A stretch of DNA of 13,382 nucleotides from Acidimicrobiales bacterium (GTDB lineage: Bacteria; Actinomycetota; Acidimicrobiia; Acidimicrobiales; RAAP-2), in NCBI GenBank assembly GCA_017883125.1, contig JADGOD010000284.1, positions 1 through 13,382 of the forward strand. Reading direction: 5' to 3'. Shown here piece by piece: positions 1 through 8,065 of the stretch. The first letter of the stretch is position 1. Each line of letters opens with the position of its first letter. The notes beneath the pieces were generated by a model. It worked only from the letters and a program-made list of their open reading frames with translations, ran no database searches and was not told the DNA's origin. The translations under genes were made by a program, and so were the position numbers.

Positions 1-1478
1 AAGGCGCGCGCCTGGTGGCGATCGTCGATCCGGGGGTGCGGCGCGATCCGGGATACGACGTCTACGACGAGGGCATCAGGGGTGGCCACTTCGTCCTGAA
101 CGAGGGAGGCTCTGTCCACGAGGGGACCCTCTGGCCCGGATGGGCGGTCTTCCCCGACTTCACCCGACCGGCGACCCGGTCGTGGTGGGCGTCGTACTAC
201 GACCGGCTCTTGGACAAGGGCATCACGGGGATCTGGCATGACATGAACGAGCCGACCTCGCTGACGTTCGACGGCGATCGCACCCTCCCGCGATCGGCCC
301 GCCACGACAATGAGGGCCACGGCGGCGACCACCGCGAGGCCCACAACGTCTACGGCATGATGATGAACCGCGCCGGCTTCGACGCCCTCGCGGCGGCTCG
401 TCCCGACCAGCGGCCGTTCCTGCTCTCCCGCTCCGGCTGGGCGGGGCTCCAGCGCCACGCCTGGACCTGGACCGCCGACGTCGAGGCGACCCACAGGGGG
501 CTGGCCCAGCAGATCCCCACCTTCCTCGGACTCGGGCTCTCAGGGGTGGCCTACACCGGTTCGGACATCGGAGGGTTCAGCGGGACCCCGAGCCCCGAGC
601 TCTACCTGCGGTGGCTCGAGCTCGGCGTCTTCTCGCCGTTCTGCCGCACCCACTCGGTCCTCGGGGTGGCGCCGCGTGAGCCTTGGTGCTGGCCGGAGGA
701 GACCCAACGGCGGATCGAGCGGCTCCTGTCGCTCCGCTACCGGCTGCTCCCGCTCCTCTACACCGAGGCATGGGTGACGGCGACGACCGGAGCGCCACTC
801 CTGCGGCCGCTGTGGTTCGACGAGCCGATGGCCGCGGACGAGATCGCCGAGTGCGACGACGCCTTCATGCTCGGGTCGTCGATCCTCTTCGCCCAGGTCA
901 CCGAGATCGCAGAGGCGACGCGCACGGTGCCGCTTCCCGCGGGGACGTGGTGGCGCTGGAACGCTGCGACCGACGAGCGGGGCCGGCTGGATCTGTGCGA
1001 GCGCTTCGCCGGTGGGACGACCCCGGTGGTCCGGAGCGCGCCCGGCGAGCCTGTCGTCTTCCTCCGTGGAGGCTCGATCGTCGTCCTCGATGACGCCTGG
1101 CGCGGGGAGATGCGCCCCGAGGGCGGGCTGGCTCACGATCACCATGCAGTCCGACCAGCGCTCCACGTCGTCCCCGCCGACGACGGGACCGCATCGGGCG
1201 TCTGGTTCGACGATGCCGGAGATGGGTTCGGAGTGTCTCGGGTCGATGCGCTCGCCTTCGACGGCACCGCGCTCGAGTGGCGGTCAGAGGGTGAGTGGCC
1301 CCGACCCCTGGAGGTCGACGTCGTCTTCCACGCCCGGGTGCTCGGTGCGGCCACGGTCGATGGGGCCGATGTCGATCCCTCGGCGATCTCGGTCGAGGGC
1401 CCCACCACCCGCATCCGGACCGGAGCGTTCTCCCGCCTCGAGGTGAGCGATCCCGCTGTCTCGGCGAGGACTCCCTAG
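1..1478 (+). CDS. Glycoside hydrolase family 31 (alpha-glucosidase-like), 5'-truncated
   Basis: This is the C-terminal part of a GH31 retaining alpha-glycosidase; its likely substrate is an alpha-glucoside or alpha-xyloside. The frame is open to the left edge, so the real start lies outside the window and a GTG at 15 is not the start. Numbering from that GTG, the visible segment contains the barrel strand IVDPG (3-7), the nucleophile motif WHDMNEP with Asp76, the segment RSGWAGLQRHAW (139-150) leading to the presumed acid/base Asp155, the GSDIGGF substrate-site motif (182-188) and FCRTHS (209-214). A beta-sandwich tail follows from about residue 260. About 490 residues remain of a family usually 650-800 long. 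No signal peptide can be assessed. The residue before the acid/base Asp is Ala (WTAD), where Gly is usual. Family assignment is firm; substrate is not determined. Confidence 0.93.
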   Translation, partial: GARLVAIVDPGVRRDPGYDVYDEGIRGGHFVLNEGGSVHEGTLWPGWAVFPDFTRPATRSWWASYYDRLLDKGITGIWHDMNEPTSLTFDGDRTLPRSARHDNEGHGGDHREAHNVYGMMMNRAGFDALAAARPDQRPFLLSRSGWAGLQRHAWTWTADVEATHRGLAQQIPTFLGLGLSGVAYTGSDIGGFSGTPSPELYLRWLELGVFSPFCRTHSVLGVAPREPWCWPEETQRRIERLLSLRYRLLPLLYTEAWVTATTGAPLLRPLWFDEPMAADEIAECDDAFMLGSSILFAQVTEIAEATRTVPLPAGTWWRWNAATDERGRLDLCERFAGGTTPVVRSAPGEPVVFLRGGSIVVLDDAWRGEMRPEGGLAHDHHAVRPALHVVPADDGTASGVWFDDAGDGFGVSRVDALAFDGTALEWRSEGEWPRPLEVDVVFHARVLGAATVDGADVDPSAISVEGPTTRIRTGAFSRLEVSDPAVSARTP

Positions 1479-1545
1479 GGACTGCTCAGGAGACCTGGAC
1501 CGGGCGCGCACCGGTGCCATGTCGCCGTTGCGACGAGCGATCGGC

Positions 1546-2076
1546 TCAGGCGCGCTCGCGGTGCGGCCCGTAGGAGGTAGCGGCATCCTCGATGCTCACG
1601 CCTTCGATCGCCAGCAGGGAGCGCTTGAGGGCCGAGCCGCCGCCGTACCCTCCGAGGCCCGAAGAGGAGAGCACCCGGTGGCAGGGGCGGATGATCGGGG
1701 TCGGGTTGCGACCCAGGGCCTGGCCGACGGCCCGTGCTCCCCTGGGACGCCCGATGACGTCGGCCACCCAGGCATACGAGCGGGTCGATCCGAAGTCGAT
1801 CCCATCCAGGCTCGACCAGACTGCCTGCTGGAACTCCGTGCCCCTGGGCCGGATCGACACCTCGAAGCGCCGCCGCTCTCCCGAGAGGTACTCGTCGAGC
1901 TGACGGGCCGCATCGCGGACGATGACCGATGCAGGAGCACCTCGGAGGCCGTCGTGGACCTCGTGCGGTAGGAGGAGGTCGGTGACGGCCTCATCATCGC
2001 CGCCCACGGCGAAGGTTCCCAGATTGCTCTCGATCACCATCCACGAGCTCGGCGCGTTGCCCACGGACCCCACCAT
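1546..2076 (-). CDS. ogt: Methylated-DNA--[protein]-cysteine S-methyltransferase
   Basis: This is a suicide DNA-repair protein that moves the alkyl group from O6-alkylguanine (and O4-alkylthymine) to its own cysteine. The acceptor motif PCHRV is at 131-135 with Cys132. The upstream helix-turn-helix region reads FGSTRSYAWVADVIGRP (95-111), then ARAVGQALGRNP (114-125), which holds the arginine finger (Arg115) and hinge Asn124. GGYGGG (142-147) and a KRSLLAIE tail follow. At 176 residues it is a single-domain Ogt type, with no Ada N-terminal zinc domain. The start is uncertain. ATG 2076 lacks a Shine-Dalgarno; GTG 2064 has TATGGT 7 nt before it and could be a leaderless start (172 aa); ATG 2040 would remove a conserved-looking Trp. 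It begins 30 bp after the exporter gene on the same strand, suggesting co-transcription. It converges on the glycosidase with a 67-bp gap. Confidence 0.93.
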   Translation of the reverse strand: MVGSVGNAPSSWMVIESNLGTFAVGGDDEAVTDLLLPHEVHDGLRGAPASVIVRDAARQLDEYLSGERRRFEVSIRPRGTEFQQAVWSSLDGIDFGSTRSYAWVADVIGRPRGARAVGQALGRNPTPIIRPCHRVLSSSGLGGYGGGSALKRSLLAIEGVSIEDAATSYGPHRERA

Positions 2077-2077
2077 A
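2072..2077 (-). promoter_or_regulatory. Possible -10 element (TATGGT) for the alkyltransferase
   Basis: On the minus strand TATGGT ends 7 nt before GTG 2064, codon 5 of the longest reading. This matches the leaderless spacing seen at two other genes here. It overlaps ATG 2076, so only one of the two starts would be used from this promoter. No clear -35 is visible. Inference from spacing only. Confidence 0.3.
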
Positions 2078-2106
2078 GGGATCGCAGGGGGTGTCCGCAG
2101 GTCCGC

Positions 2107-3609
2107 TCAGGCTCGGGTGGGCGCTGGCGCCCGACGGAGCGCGGCGACATCTGTCACCCGCGGGATGACGAAAGTGGCGGCGAACGCCAGCAACATCGAG
2201 AGGCTGGCCAGCAAGAAGGCCTGGCTGTACCCGTAGGAGAGCGCCTCTTTGGCCGCCAGGCTCGTCGCCCCCCCGAAGTTCGGGTGGGACGAGGCCGGAA
2301 GCATGGATCGGGTGGCGTCGACGGCGACCGTGGCGAGCACCGCGAGGCCGATCGAGCCACCGATCTGCCGAGAGCTGTTCAGGACCCCTGACGCCAACCC
2401 GGTCTGAGCCGGGCCCACCTGGGAGGTGGCGGACACGGCGAGGGGGCTGAAGAGGAGACCGATGGCGAAGGTGACCATGCTCGCCGGGATGAAGACGTCG
2501 CCGAGGTAGGTGCTCGTGGCGTGGAGGTGGCCGAGCCAGAAGAAGCCGATGGTGGCCACGGCTGTCCCGACCAGGATGATCGGCCACGGCCCGATCTTCG
2601 GCATGCTCCGGGCGGTGACCTGGGTGCCGATGATGATGGCCACCGTTAGAGGGATGAAGGCGAAACCGGTCCTCAGGGCGCTCATCCCGAGAACCTCCTG
2701 GAAGAAGAGGGACAGGAAGTACCACAGCGAGAAGACGGCGGTTCCGATGAGGAACATCACCGTGTTGGCCCCCGCCGTGGTCCGGTTCCGGAAGTAGGAG
2801 AAGGGGACCAGCGGGTCGGAGGCCAGCGTCGTCTCCACGAGAGCGAACCCCGCCAGCAGGACGGCGGCGACGGAGAGCCACGCGATGGTCGTCGTTGACC
2901 CCCAGGGATGGGTGTTCGTCCCGACGATGGCGTAGACGAGACAGGTGAGCCCTGCGGTGACGAGCACGGCGCCGGCGACGTCGAGCTTCGAGGCCGCCGT
3001 CCGGTGCGAGACCTCGGGGAGGAAGATCAGGGCGACGACGATCACGGCGATCCCGATCGGCACGTTGATGAAGAGCACCCACCGCCATGAGAACTCTGCG
3101 GTGAGGATCCCTCCGAGAGCCGATCCGATGGCACCACCCGAACCGCCGACGGCCCCCCAGGCCCCCAGCGCCTTGGGGAGGCGAGGTCCGCTGAAGGTGG
3201 TCACGAGGATGGTCAGGGTGGCCGGCGCCAGCAACGCAGCGCCGAGACCCTGTGCGACTCGCGCCCCGGTCAGGACGGCCGAGGTCTCTGCGAACCCGCC
3301 GACAAGGCTGGCGGCGGAGAAGAGGATCGCGCCGAGGAGGAAGATGCGCCGCTGACCGAAGAAGTCTGCCGCTCGGCCACCGAGGAGGAGGAATCCGGCG
3401 AACGCCAGGACGTACGCGTTGACCACCCACTGGAGGCCGGTCGCCGAGTAGTGGAGCGATCGGCCGATGGAGGGGAGCGCGACGTTGACGACCGAGACGT
3501 CCAGGATCACCATGAACTGGGCGATGCAGGCCACCGCCAGGATGATCGAGTCACGGTGCCCCTTGGCTCCAGGGAGTGGCGTCGACGTCGGGAGGGAGGG
3601 TCCGGCCAC
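2107..3609 (-). CDS. MFS multidrug exporter, DHA2 (EmrB/QacA) family
   Basis: This is a 500-residue inner-membrane proton-coupled drug antiporter of the 14-helix DHA2 class. After a short hydrophilic N-terminus, the first helix carries the family motif ILDVSVVNVALPSI (35-48). The cytoplasmic-loop motif A is GGRAADFFGQRR (77-88). The antiporter motif C region is GGSGGAIGSALGGIL (155-169), with Ala where Pro often stands, followed by SWRWVLFINVPIG (174-186). Alternating hydrophobic segments continue to about residue 485, as expected for 14 helices. The start is GTG 3609: no Shine-Dalgarno lies upstream, but TAGGAT sits exactly 6 nt before it, arguing for a leaderless mRNA. The alkyltransferase gene follows after 30 bp, so exporter and DNA-repair enzyme may be expressed together. 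No regulator gene is adjacent. The substrate cannot be read from sequence. Confidence 0.94.
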   Translation of the reverse strand: MAGPSLPTSTPLPGAKGHRDSIILAVACIAQFMVILDVSVVNVALPSIGRSLHYSATGLQWVVNAYVLAFAGFLLLGGRAADFFGQRRIFLLGAILFSAASLVGGFAETSAVLTGARVAQGLGAALLAPATLTILVTTFSGPRLPKALGAWGAVGGSGGAIGSALGGILTAEFSWRWVLFINVPIGIAVIVVALIFLPEVSHRTAASKLDVAGAVLVTAGLTCLVYAIVGTNTHPWGSTTTIAWLSVAAVLLAGFALVETTLASDPLVPFSYFRNRTTAGANTVMFLIGTAVFSLWYFLSLFFQEVLGMSALRTGFAFIPLTVAIIIGTQVTARSMPKIGPWPIILVGTAVATIGFFWLGHLHATSTYLGDVFIPASMVTFAIGLLFSPLAVSATSQVGPAQTGLASGVLNSSRQIGGSIGLAVLATVAVDATRSMLPASSHPNFGGATSLAAKEALSYGYSQAFLLASLSMLLAFAATFVIPRVTDVAALRRAPAPTRA

Positions 3610-3615
3610 GTCCGC

Positions 3616-3621
3616 ATCCTA
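3616..3621 (-). promoter_or_regulatory. -10 element (TAGGAT) for a leaderless exporter mRNA
   Basis: TAGGAT on the minus strand is followed by 6 nt and then the GTG start of the exporter. This is the spacing expected when transcription begins at the start codon. There is no GGAGG-like sequence between it and the GTG. No good -35 is visible 16-18 nt upstream. Confidence 0.5.
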
Positions 3622-3722
3622 CGGGTTTGCCTGGCGGACCCATCTCTGCGATGACCTCTCAATTGAGCCCGCGGGGAGACGATCGGGCGGCTCGGTCGAT
3701 CAGAGTAGGCCGAGACCCAGGA

Positions 3723-3737
3723 TTGTCTGGTAGACAA
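3723..3737. promoter_or_regulatory. Inverted repeat TTGTCT-GGT-AGACAA, candidate operator of the pnt operon
   Basis: A perfect 6+6 bp inverted repeat with a 3-bp centre lies 5 nt before the GTG start of pntAA, inside the 133-bp gap shared with the divergent exporter. Its right arm overlaps TAGACA (3731-3736), which is 6 nt before the GTG and could be a -10 that misses only the final T. A bound protein would block transcription start. GTCT/AGAC arms recall some GntR-family operators, but no regulator is encoded nearby and the assignment is inference. Confidence 0.5.
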
Positions 3738-3742
3738 AACCC

Positions 3743-4915
3743 GTGATTCTTGCCGTGCCGAGAGAGTCGCGATCCGGAGAGCAGCGCGTGGCGCTGGTCC
3801 CCGAGATCGCCAAGCGCCTTGTTGACCAGGGCTGGGATGTCGTCGTCGAGTCGGGTGCAGGGGCAGCAGCCACCTTCACCGATGAGGCGTACGCGGACGC
3901 CGGAGCCCGAATCGGGGCCGACGCCGCCTCGACGACGAGGGACGCCCAGGTGATCGTCAAGGTGAACGCTCCCGACGCCCGAGAGGCCGCCAGCTACCCC
4001 GAAGGGGTCCTGGTCATGAGCTTCCTCCAGGCCGGCCAGTCGGTCGAGGCGCTCAAGGTGCTCGCCGAGAAGAGGGCGACCGCCGTCAGCTTCGACCTGC
4101 TCCCACGGATCAGCCGGGCCCAGTCGATGGATGCCCTGAGCTCGCAGGCCACCGTCTCGGGCTATCGCGCCGGCCTCGCCGCCGCCGAGCACCTGGCGAA
4201 GTTCTTCCCGATGTTCATGACGGCCGCCGGCACGGTGCCTCCGGCCAAGGTCTTGGTCATGGGGGTGGGTGTCGCCGGCCTCCAGGCCATCGCCACGGCC
4301 CGACGTCTCGGTGCGGTGGTGAGCGCATACGACGTTCGAGCAGCGGCCAAGGAAGAGGCCGAGAGCCTCGGGGCGAGGTTCGTCGATCTCGGCGTGACGG
4401 CGGAGGGAGCCGGTGGCTACGCCCGGGAGCTCACCGCCGACGAGCTGGCCGCACAGCAGGCAGCGCTCGCCAAGGAGGTCTCGCTCTCCGACGTCGTGAT
4501 CACCACTGCCGCCGTCCCCGGTCGCAAGGCACCGATCCTGATCACCGCAGCGATGGTCGACCAGATGGGCCCCGGTGCGGTGATCATCGACATCGCCGCT
4601 GACGGAGGCGGCAACTGCGAGGTCACCGTGGCCGGCGAGGTGGTCCGACGCAACCACGCCAGCGTGGTCGGCCTCACCAACCCACCCTCGGGGATGCCCA
4701 CGCACGCCAGCTTCCTCTACTCGCGCAACGTGATCAACCTCCTGGCCCTGTTCTCGAAGGACGGAGCGCTGGCTCCCGACTGGGCGGACGAGATCGTCAT
4801 CGGGACCACGGTCCTGAAGGATGGCGCCGTGGCCAACGCCGCAGCCGCCGAAGCGCTCGGCGCCCCCTATCAGCCCATCACCCCGCCGCCGGCGGCTACC
4901 CCGGAGGAGGCTTGA
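3743..4915 (+). CDS. pntAA: NAD(P) transhydrogenase subunit alpha part 1 (domain I)
   Basis: This is the soluble NAD(H)-binding domain I of proton-translocating transhydrogenase, which uses proton motive force to reduce NADP+ with NADH at the membrane. At 390 residues it is the stand-alone PntAA of three-subunit enzymes. It opens with VPRESRSGEQRVALVP (5-20). It carries the loop PRISRAQSMDALSSQ (121-135), containing the Arg122, Gln127, Asp130 and Ser133 known from the Rhodospirillum enzyme to contact nucleotide and domain III. The NAD Rossmann motif is GVGVAG (174-179), with Asp197 in YDVR (196-199) placed to bind the adenosine ribose. The C-terminus is a Pro/Ala-rich linker (PPPAATPEEA), as expected where the fused form would continue into the membrane part. 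The start is GTG 3743 with no Shine-Dalgarno. pntAB follows after 3 nt, and all three pnt genes form one operon. Confidence 0.97.
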   Translation: MILAVPRESRSGEQRVALVPEIAKRLVDQGWDVVVESGAGAAATFTDEAYADAGARIGADAASTTRDAQVIVKVNAPDAREAASYPEGVLVMSFLQAGQSVEALKVLAEKRATAVSFDLLPRISRAQSMDALSSQATVSGYRAGLAAAEHLAKFFPMFMTAAGTVPPAKVLVMGVGVAGLQAIATARRLGAVVSAYDVRAAAKEEAESLGARFVDLGVTAEGAGGYARELTADELAAQQAALAKEVSLSDVVITTAAVPGRKAPILITAAMVDQMGPGAVIIDIAADGGGNCEVTVAGEVVRRNHASVVGLTNPPSGMPTHASFLYSRNVINLLALFSKDGALAPDWADEIVIGTTVLKDGAVANAAAAEALGAPYQPITPPPAATPEEA

Positions 4916-4918
4916 GCC

Positions 4919-5232
<314 letters not shown>

Positions 5233-5236
<4 letters not shown>

Positions 5237-6618
5237 GCACGGGAACGATTCTCGAGCTCTGCTATCTGGTCGCCGCAATCACGTTCATCCTGGCGCTCAA
5301 GGGGCTCTCAAGCCCCAAGCGCGCCAGGTCCGGGAACTTCATCGCCATGGCCGGCATGGCTCTGGCCATCGTTGCGACCTTCTTCACCCCGAACCTCCAC
5401 CACATCGGCCTGATCGTGGTCGCCATGGTCCTCGGCGTCGTCATCGGCGTTCCGGCGGCCCGGCTGGTGAAGATGACCGCGATGCCTCAGCTGGTGGCCA
5501 TCTTCAACGGTGTCGGTGGTGGAGCCGCCGCGCTCGTGTCGATCACCACGTTCGTCGGCCTCGATGCCAAGACCCAGGCCACCTACAAGATCCTCGAGGT
5601 CCTGCTCGGCGTCGTGATCGGCTCGGTCTCCTTCTCGGGCTCGGCGATCGCCTTCATCAAGCTCCAAGAGCTGATCACCGGTCGCCCGATCACCTATCCG
5701 GGCCAGCAGATCGTCAACGCGCTCGTCACGATCGTCGCGGTGGTCTTGATCATCCTGGTGCTCGTGACGGCCTCCACCCCCCTGATGTGGTTGCTGATGG
5801 TCGTGGGGCTCCTCCTCGGGATCGGCTTCGTCCTGCCCATCGGCGGAGCGGACGTCCCGGTGTTGATCTCGCTGCTGAACTCGCTGACCGGTGTGGCGGT
5901 CGCCGCATCGGGCTTCACCCTCAACAACAACATGCTCATCGTCGCCGGCACCCTGGTCGGCGCCTCGGGTCTGCTGCTGACGATGATGATGTGCAAGGCG
6001 ATGGGCCGGAGCCTGGCCAACATCCTCTTCAGCGCCTTCGGGTCGAACATCACCGCGACGGGCGGCGAGGCGGGCGACGAGACCCGGAGCGTGCGCACCG
6101 GGACGCCCGACGACATCGGCGTGCTCATGGCCTACGCCCGCAAGGTGGCGATCATCCCGGGCTACGGCCTCGCCGTCGCCCAGGCCCAGCACACCGTGCG
6201 CGAGCTGGCCGACGAGCTCGAGGCCAAGGGAGTCGAGGTCTTCTACGCCATCCACCCGGTCGCCGGCCGCATGCCAGGGCACATGAACGTGCTCCTCGCC
6301 GAGGCGAACGTCCCCTACGACAAGCTCAAGGAGATGGACGAGGCCAACCCCGTGCTGGCCACGTGTGACGTCGCCCTCATCGTCGGAGCCAACGACACGG
6401 TGAATCCGGCCGCGGACGACGTGCCGGGGAGCCCGATCTACGGGATGCCGATCATCCACGCAGACGCCGCCCAGCACGTCGTCTTCCTGAAGCGCTCGAT
6501 GCGACCTGGCTTCGCCGGGATCGACAACGAGCTCCTCTACAACGAGAAGACCACCATGCTCTTCGGTGACGCCAAGGACACGCTGACCAAGCTGGTCGCC
6601 GCCGTCGTGGCCTCCTAG
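5233..6618 (+). CDS. pntB: NAD(P) transhydrogenase subunit beta (domains IIb and III)
   Basis: This is the beta subunit, with a membrane part and an NADP(H)-binding domain. At 461 residues it is normal length. About nine hydrophobic helices run from residue 5 to about 265, including the conserved FNGVGGGAAALVS (91-103) and SGFTLNNNMLIVAGTLVGASG (226-246). Domain III carries the fingerprint GYGLAVAQAQ (310-319), VGANDTVNPAA (384-394), which includes the NADP-binding loop, and KRSMRPGFAGIDNELLY (420-436). All key motifs are present, so the enzyme should be active. GTG 5233 overlaps the pntAB stop by 4 nt (GTGA), so the two are translationally coupled. The 3' end lies only 19 bp from the convergent aldo/keto reductase, leaving no room for a separate terminator on each side. 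Confidence 0.97.
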
Positions 6619-6637
6619 GCGCAGACGACCGGTCTCG

Positions 6638-7564
<927 letters not shown>

Positions 7565-7598
7565 GTGGCTCCTCCGATCGAATGTGACGTCGACGGCG

Positions 7599-7605
7599 TA
7601 GTGTA
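7599..7605. promoter_or_regulatory. Symmetric TAGTGTA, possible shared bidirectional -10
   Basis: Read on the plus strand this is TAGTGT (7599-7604), and on the minus strand TACACT (7605-7600), so both match TANNNT. Predicted start sites 7 nt downstream of each would give leaders of about 25 nt to the SRPBCC GTG and about 29 nt to the reductase ATG. Both of those starts have good Shine-Dalgarno sites. Inferred from sequence symmetry and spacing; -35 elements are not recognisable. Confidence 0.4.
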
Positions 7606-7635
7606 CGCACAACGACCGATCATGGAGGGAATGAC

Positions 7636-8022
7636 GTGGCTTCAGGGATGCAAGAGTGCTCGTTGAAGGCGAGCGCCGACGAGGTGTGGGCGATCATGGG
7701 TGACTTCGGCGGTCTCTCGACGATCTTCCCCGATCTCGGGACGATGACCGTCGAGGGCGACGTCCGGATGCTGACCACGCCCAGCGGGGTGATTAAGGAG
7801 CGGATGGTGGAGCGCGACGAGGCCGAGCGCCGCCTGACCTACACGGTCATCGAGGGCGTGCCCATCGAGTCGCACTCGGCGACGATCACCGTGATCCCCG
7901 TGGGGTCCGGCTGCACCGTGACCTGGGAGTGGGACGTCGACCCTGATGAGGCCGGTGGCCTCTTCGACGCCACCTACGCCGGCGGCCTCCAAGAGCTCAA
8001 GAGGCATTTCGGAGAGGGCTGA
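7636..8022 (+). CDS. SRPBCC (START/Bet v1-like) family protein
   Basis: This 128-residue protein fits the polyketide cyclase/SRPBCC fold, a helix-grip pocket that binds small hydrophobic ligands. It begins with the typical beta strand and helix (CSLKASADEVWAIMGDFGGL), continues with alternating strands such as ERRLTYTVIEG and GCTVTWEWDV, and ends in the long amphipathic C-terminal helix (GLFDATYAGGLQELKRHF). No catalytic residues can be assigned. GTG 7636 is chosen because GGAGGGA lies 5 nt upstream (7624-7630). It diverges from the aldo/keto reductase and is followed after 43 bp by the UbiB-family gene on the same strand. The ligand is unknown. Confidence 0.82.
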   Translation: MASGMQECSLKASADEVWAIMGDFGGLSTIFPDLGTMTVEGDVRMLTTPSGVIKERMVERDEAERRLTYTVIEGVPIESHSATITVIPVGSGCTVTWEWDVDPDEAGGLFDATYAGGLQELKRHFGEG

Positions 8023-8053
8023 GAGCCCCGCTCACTCCGGCGGGTGGTGGACC

Positions 8054-8059
8054 TATCGT
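8054..8059 (+). promoter_or_regulatory. -10 element (TATCGT) for a leaderless UbiB-family mRNA
   Basis: TATCGT is separated by exactly 6 nt from GTG 8066, the spacing for transcription starting on the initiation codon. The G-rich run GGGAGG touches the GTG and is too close to act as a normal ribosome site, which supports leaderless initiation. No clear -35 is visible. Confidence 0.5.
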
Positions 8060-8065
8060 GGGAGG

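Noticed and set aside
1508..1517. Palindrome GCACCGGTGC between the convergent glycosidase and alkyltransferase genes
   Set aside because: Ten bases, no loop room for a stable hairpin and no T-run; expected by chance in GC-rich DNA, so not called a terminator.
6619..6637. Terminator between convergent pntB and the aldo/keto reductase
   Set aside because: The gap is 19 bp and contains only the 8-bp palindrome GACCGGTC with no loop or T-run.
7565..7612. Longer N-terminus for the aldo/keto reductase
   Set aside because: It adds 16 residues with no family match and covers the GGAGGAG site placed 4 nt before ATG 7564.
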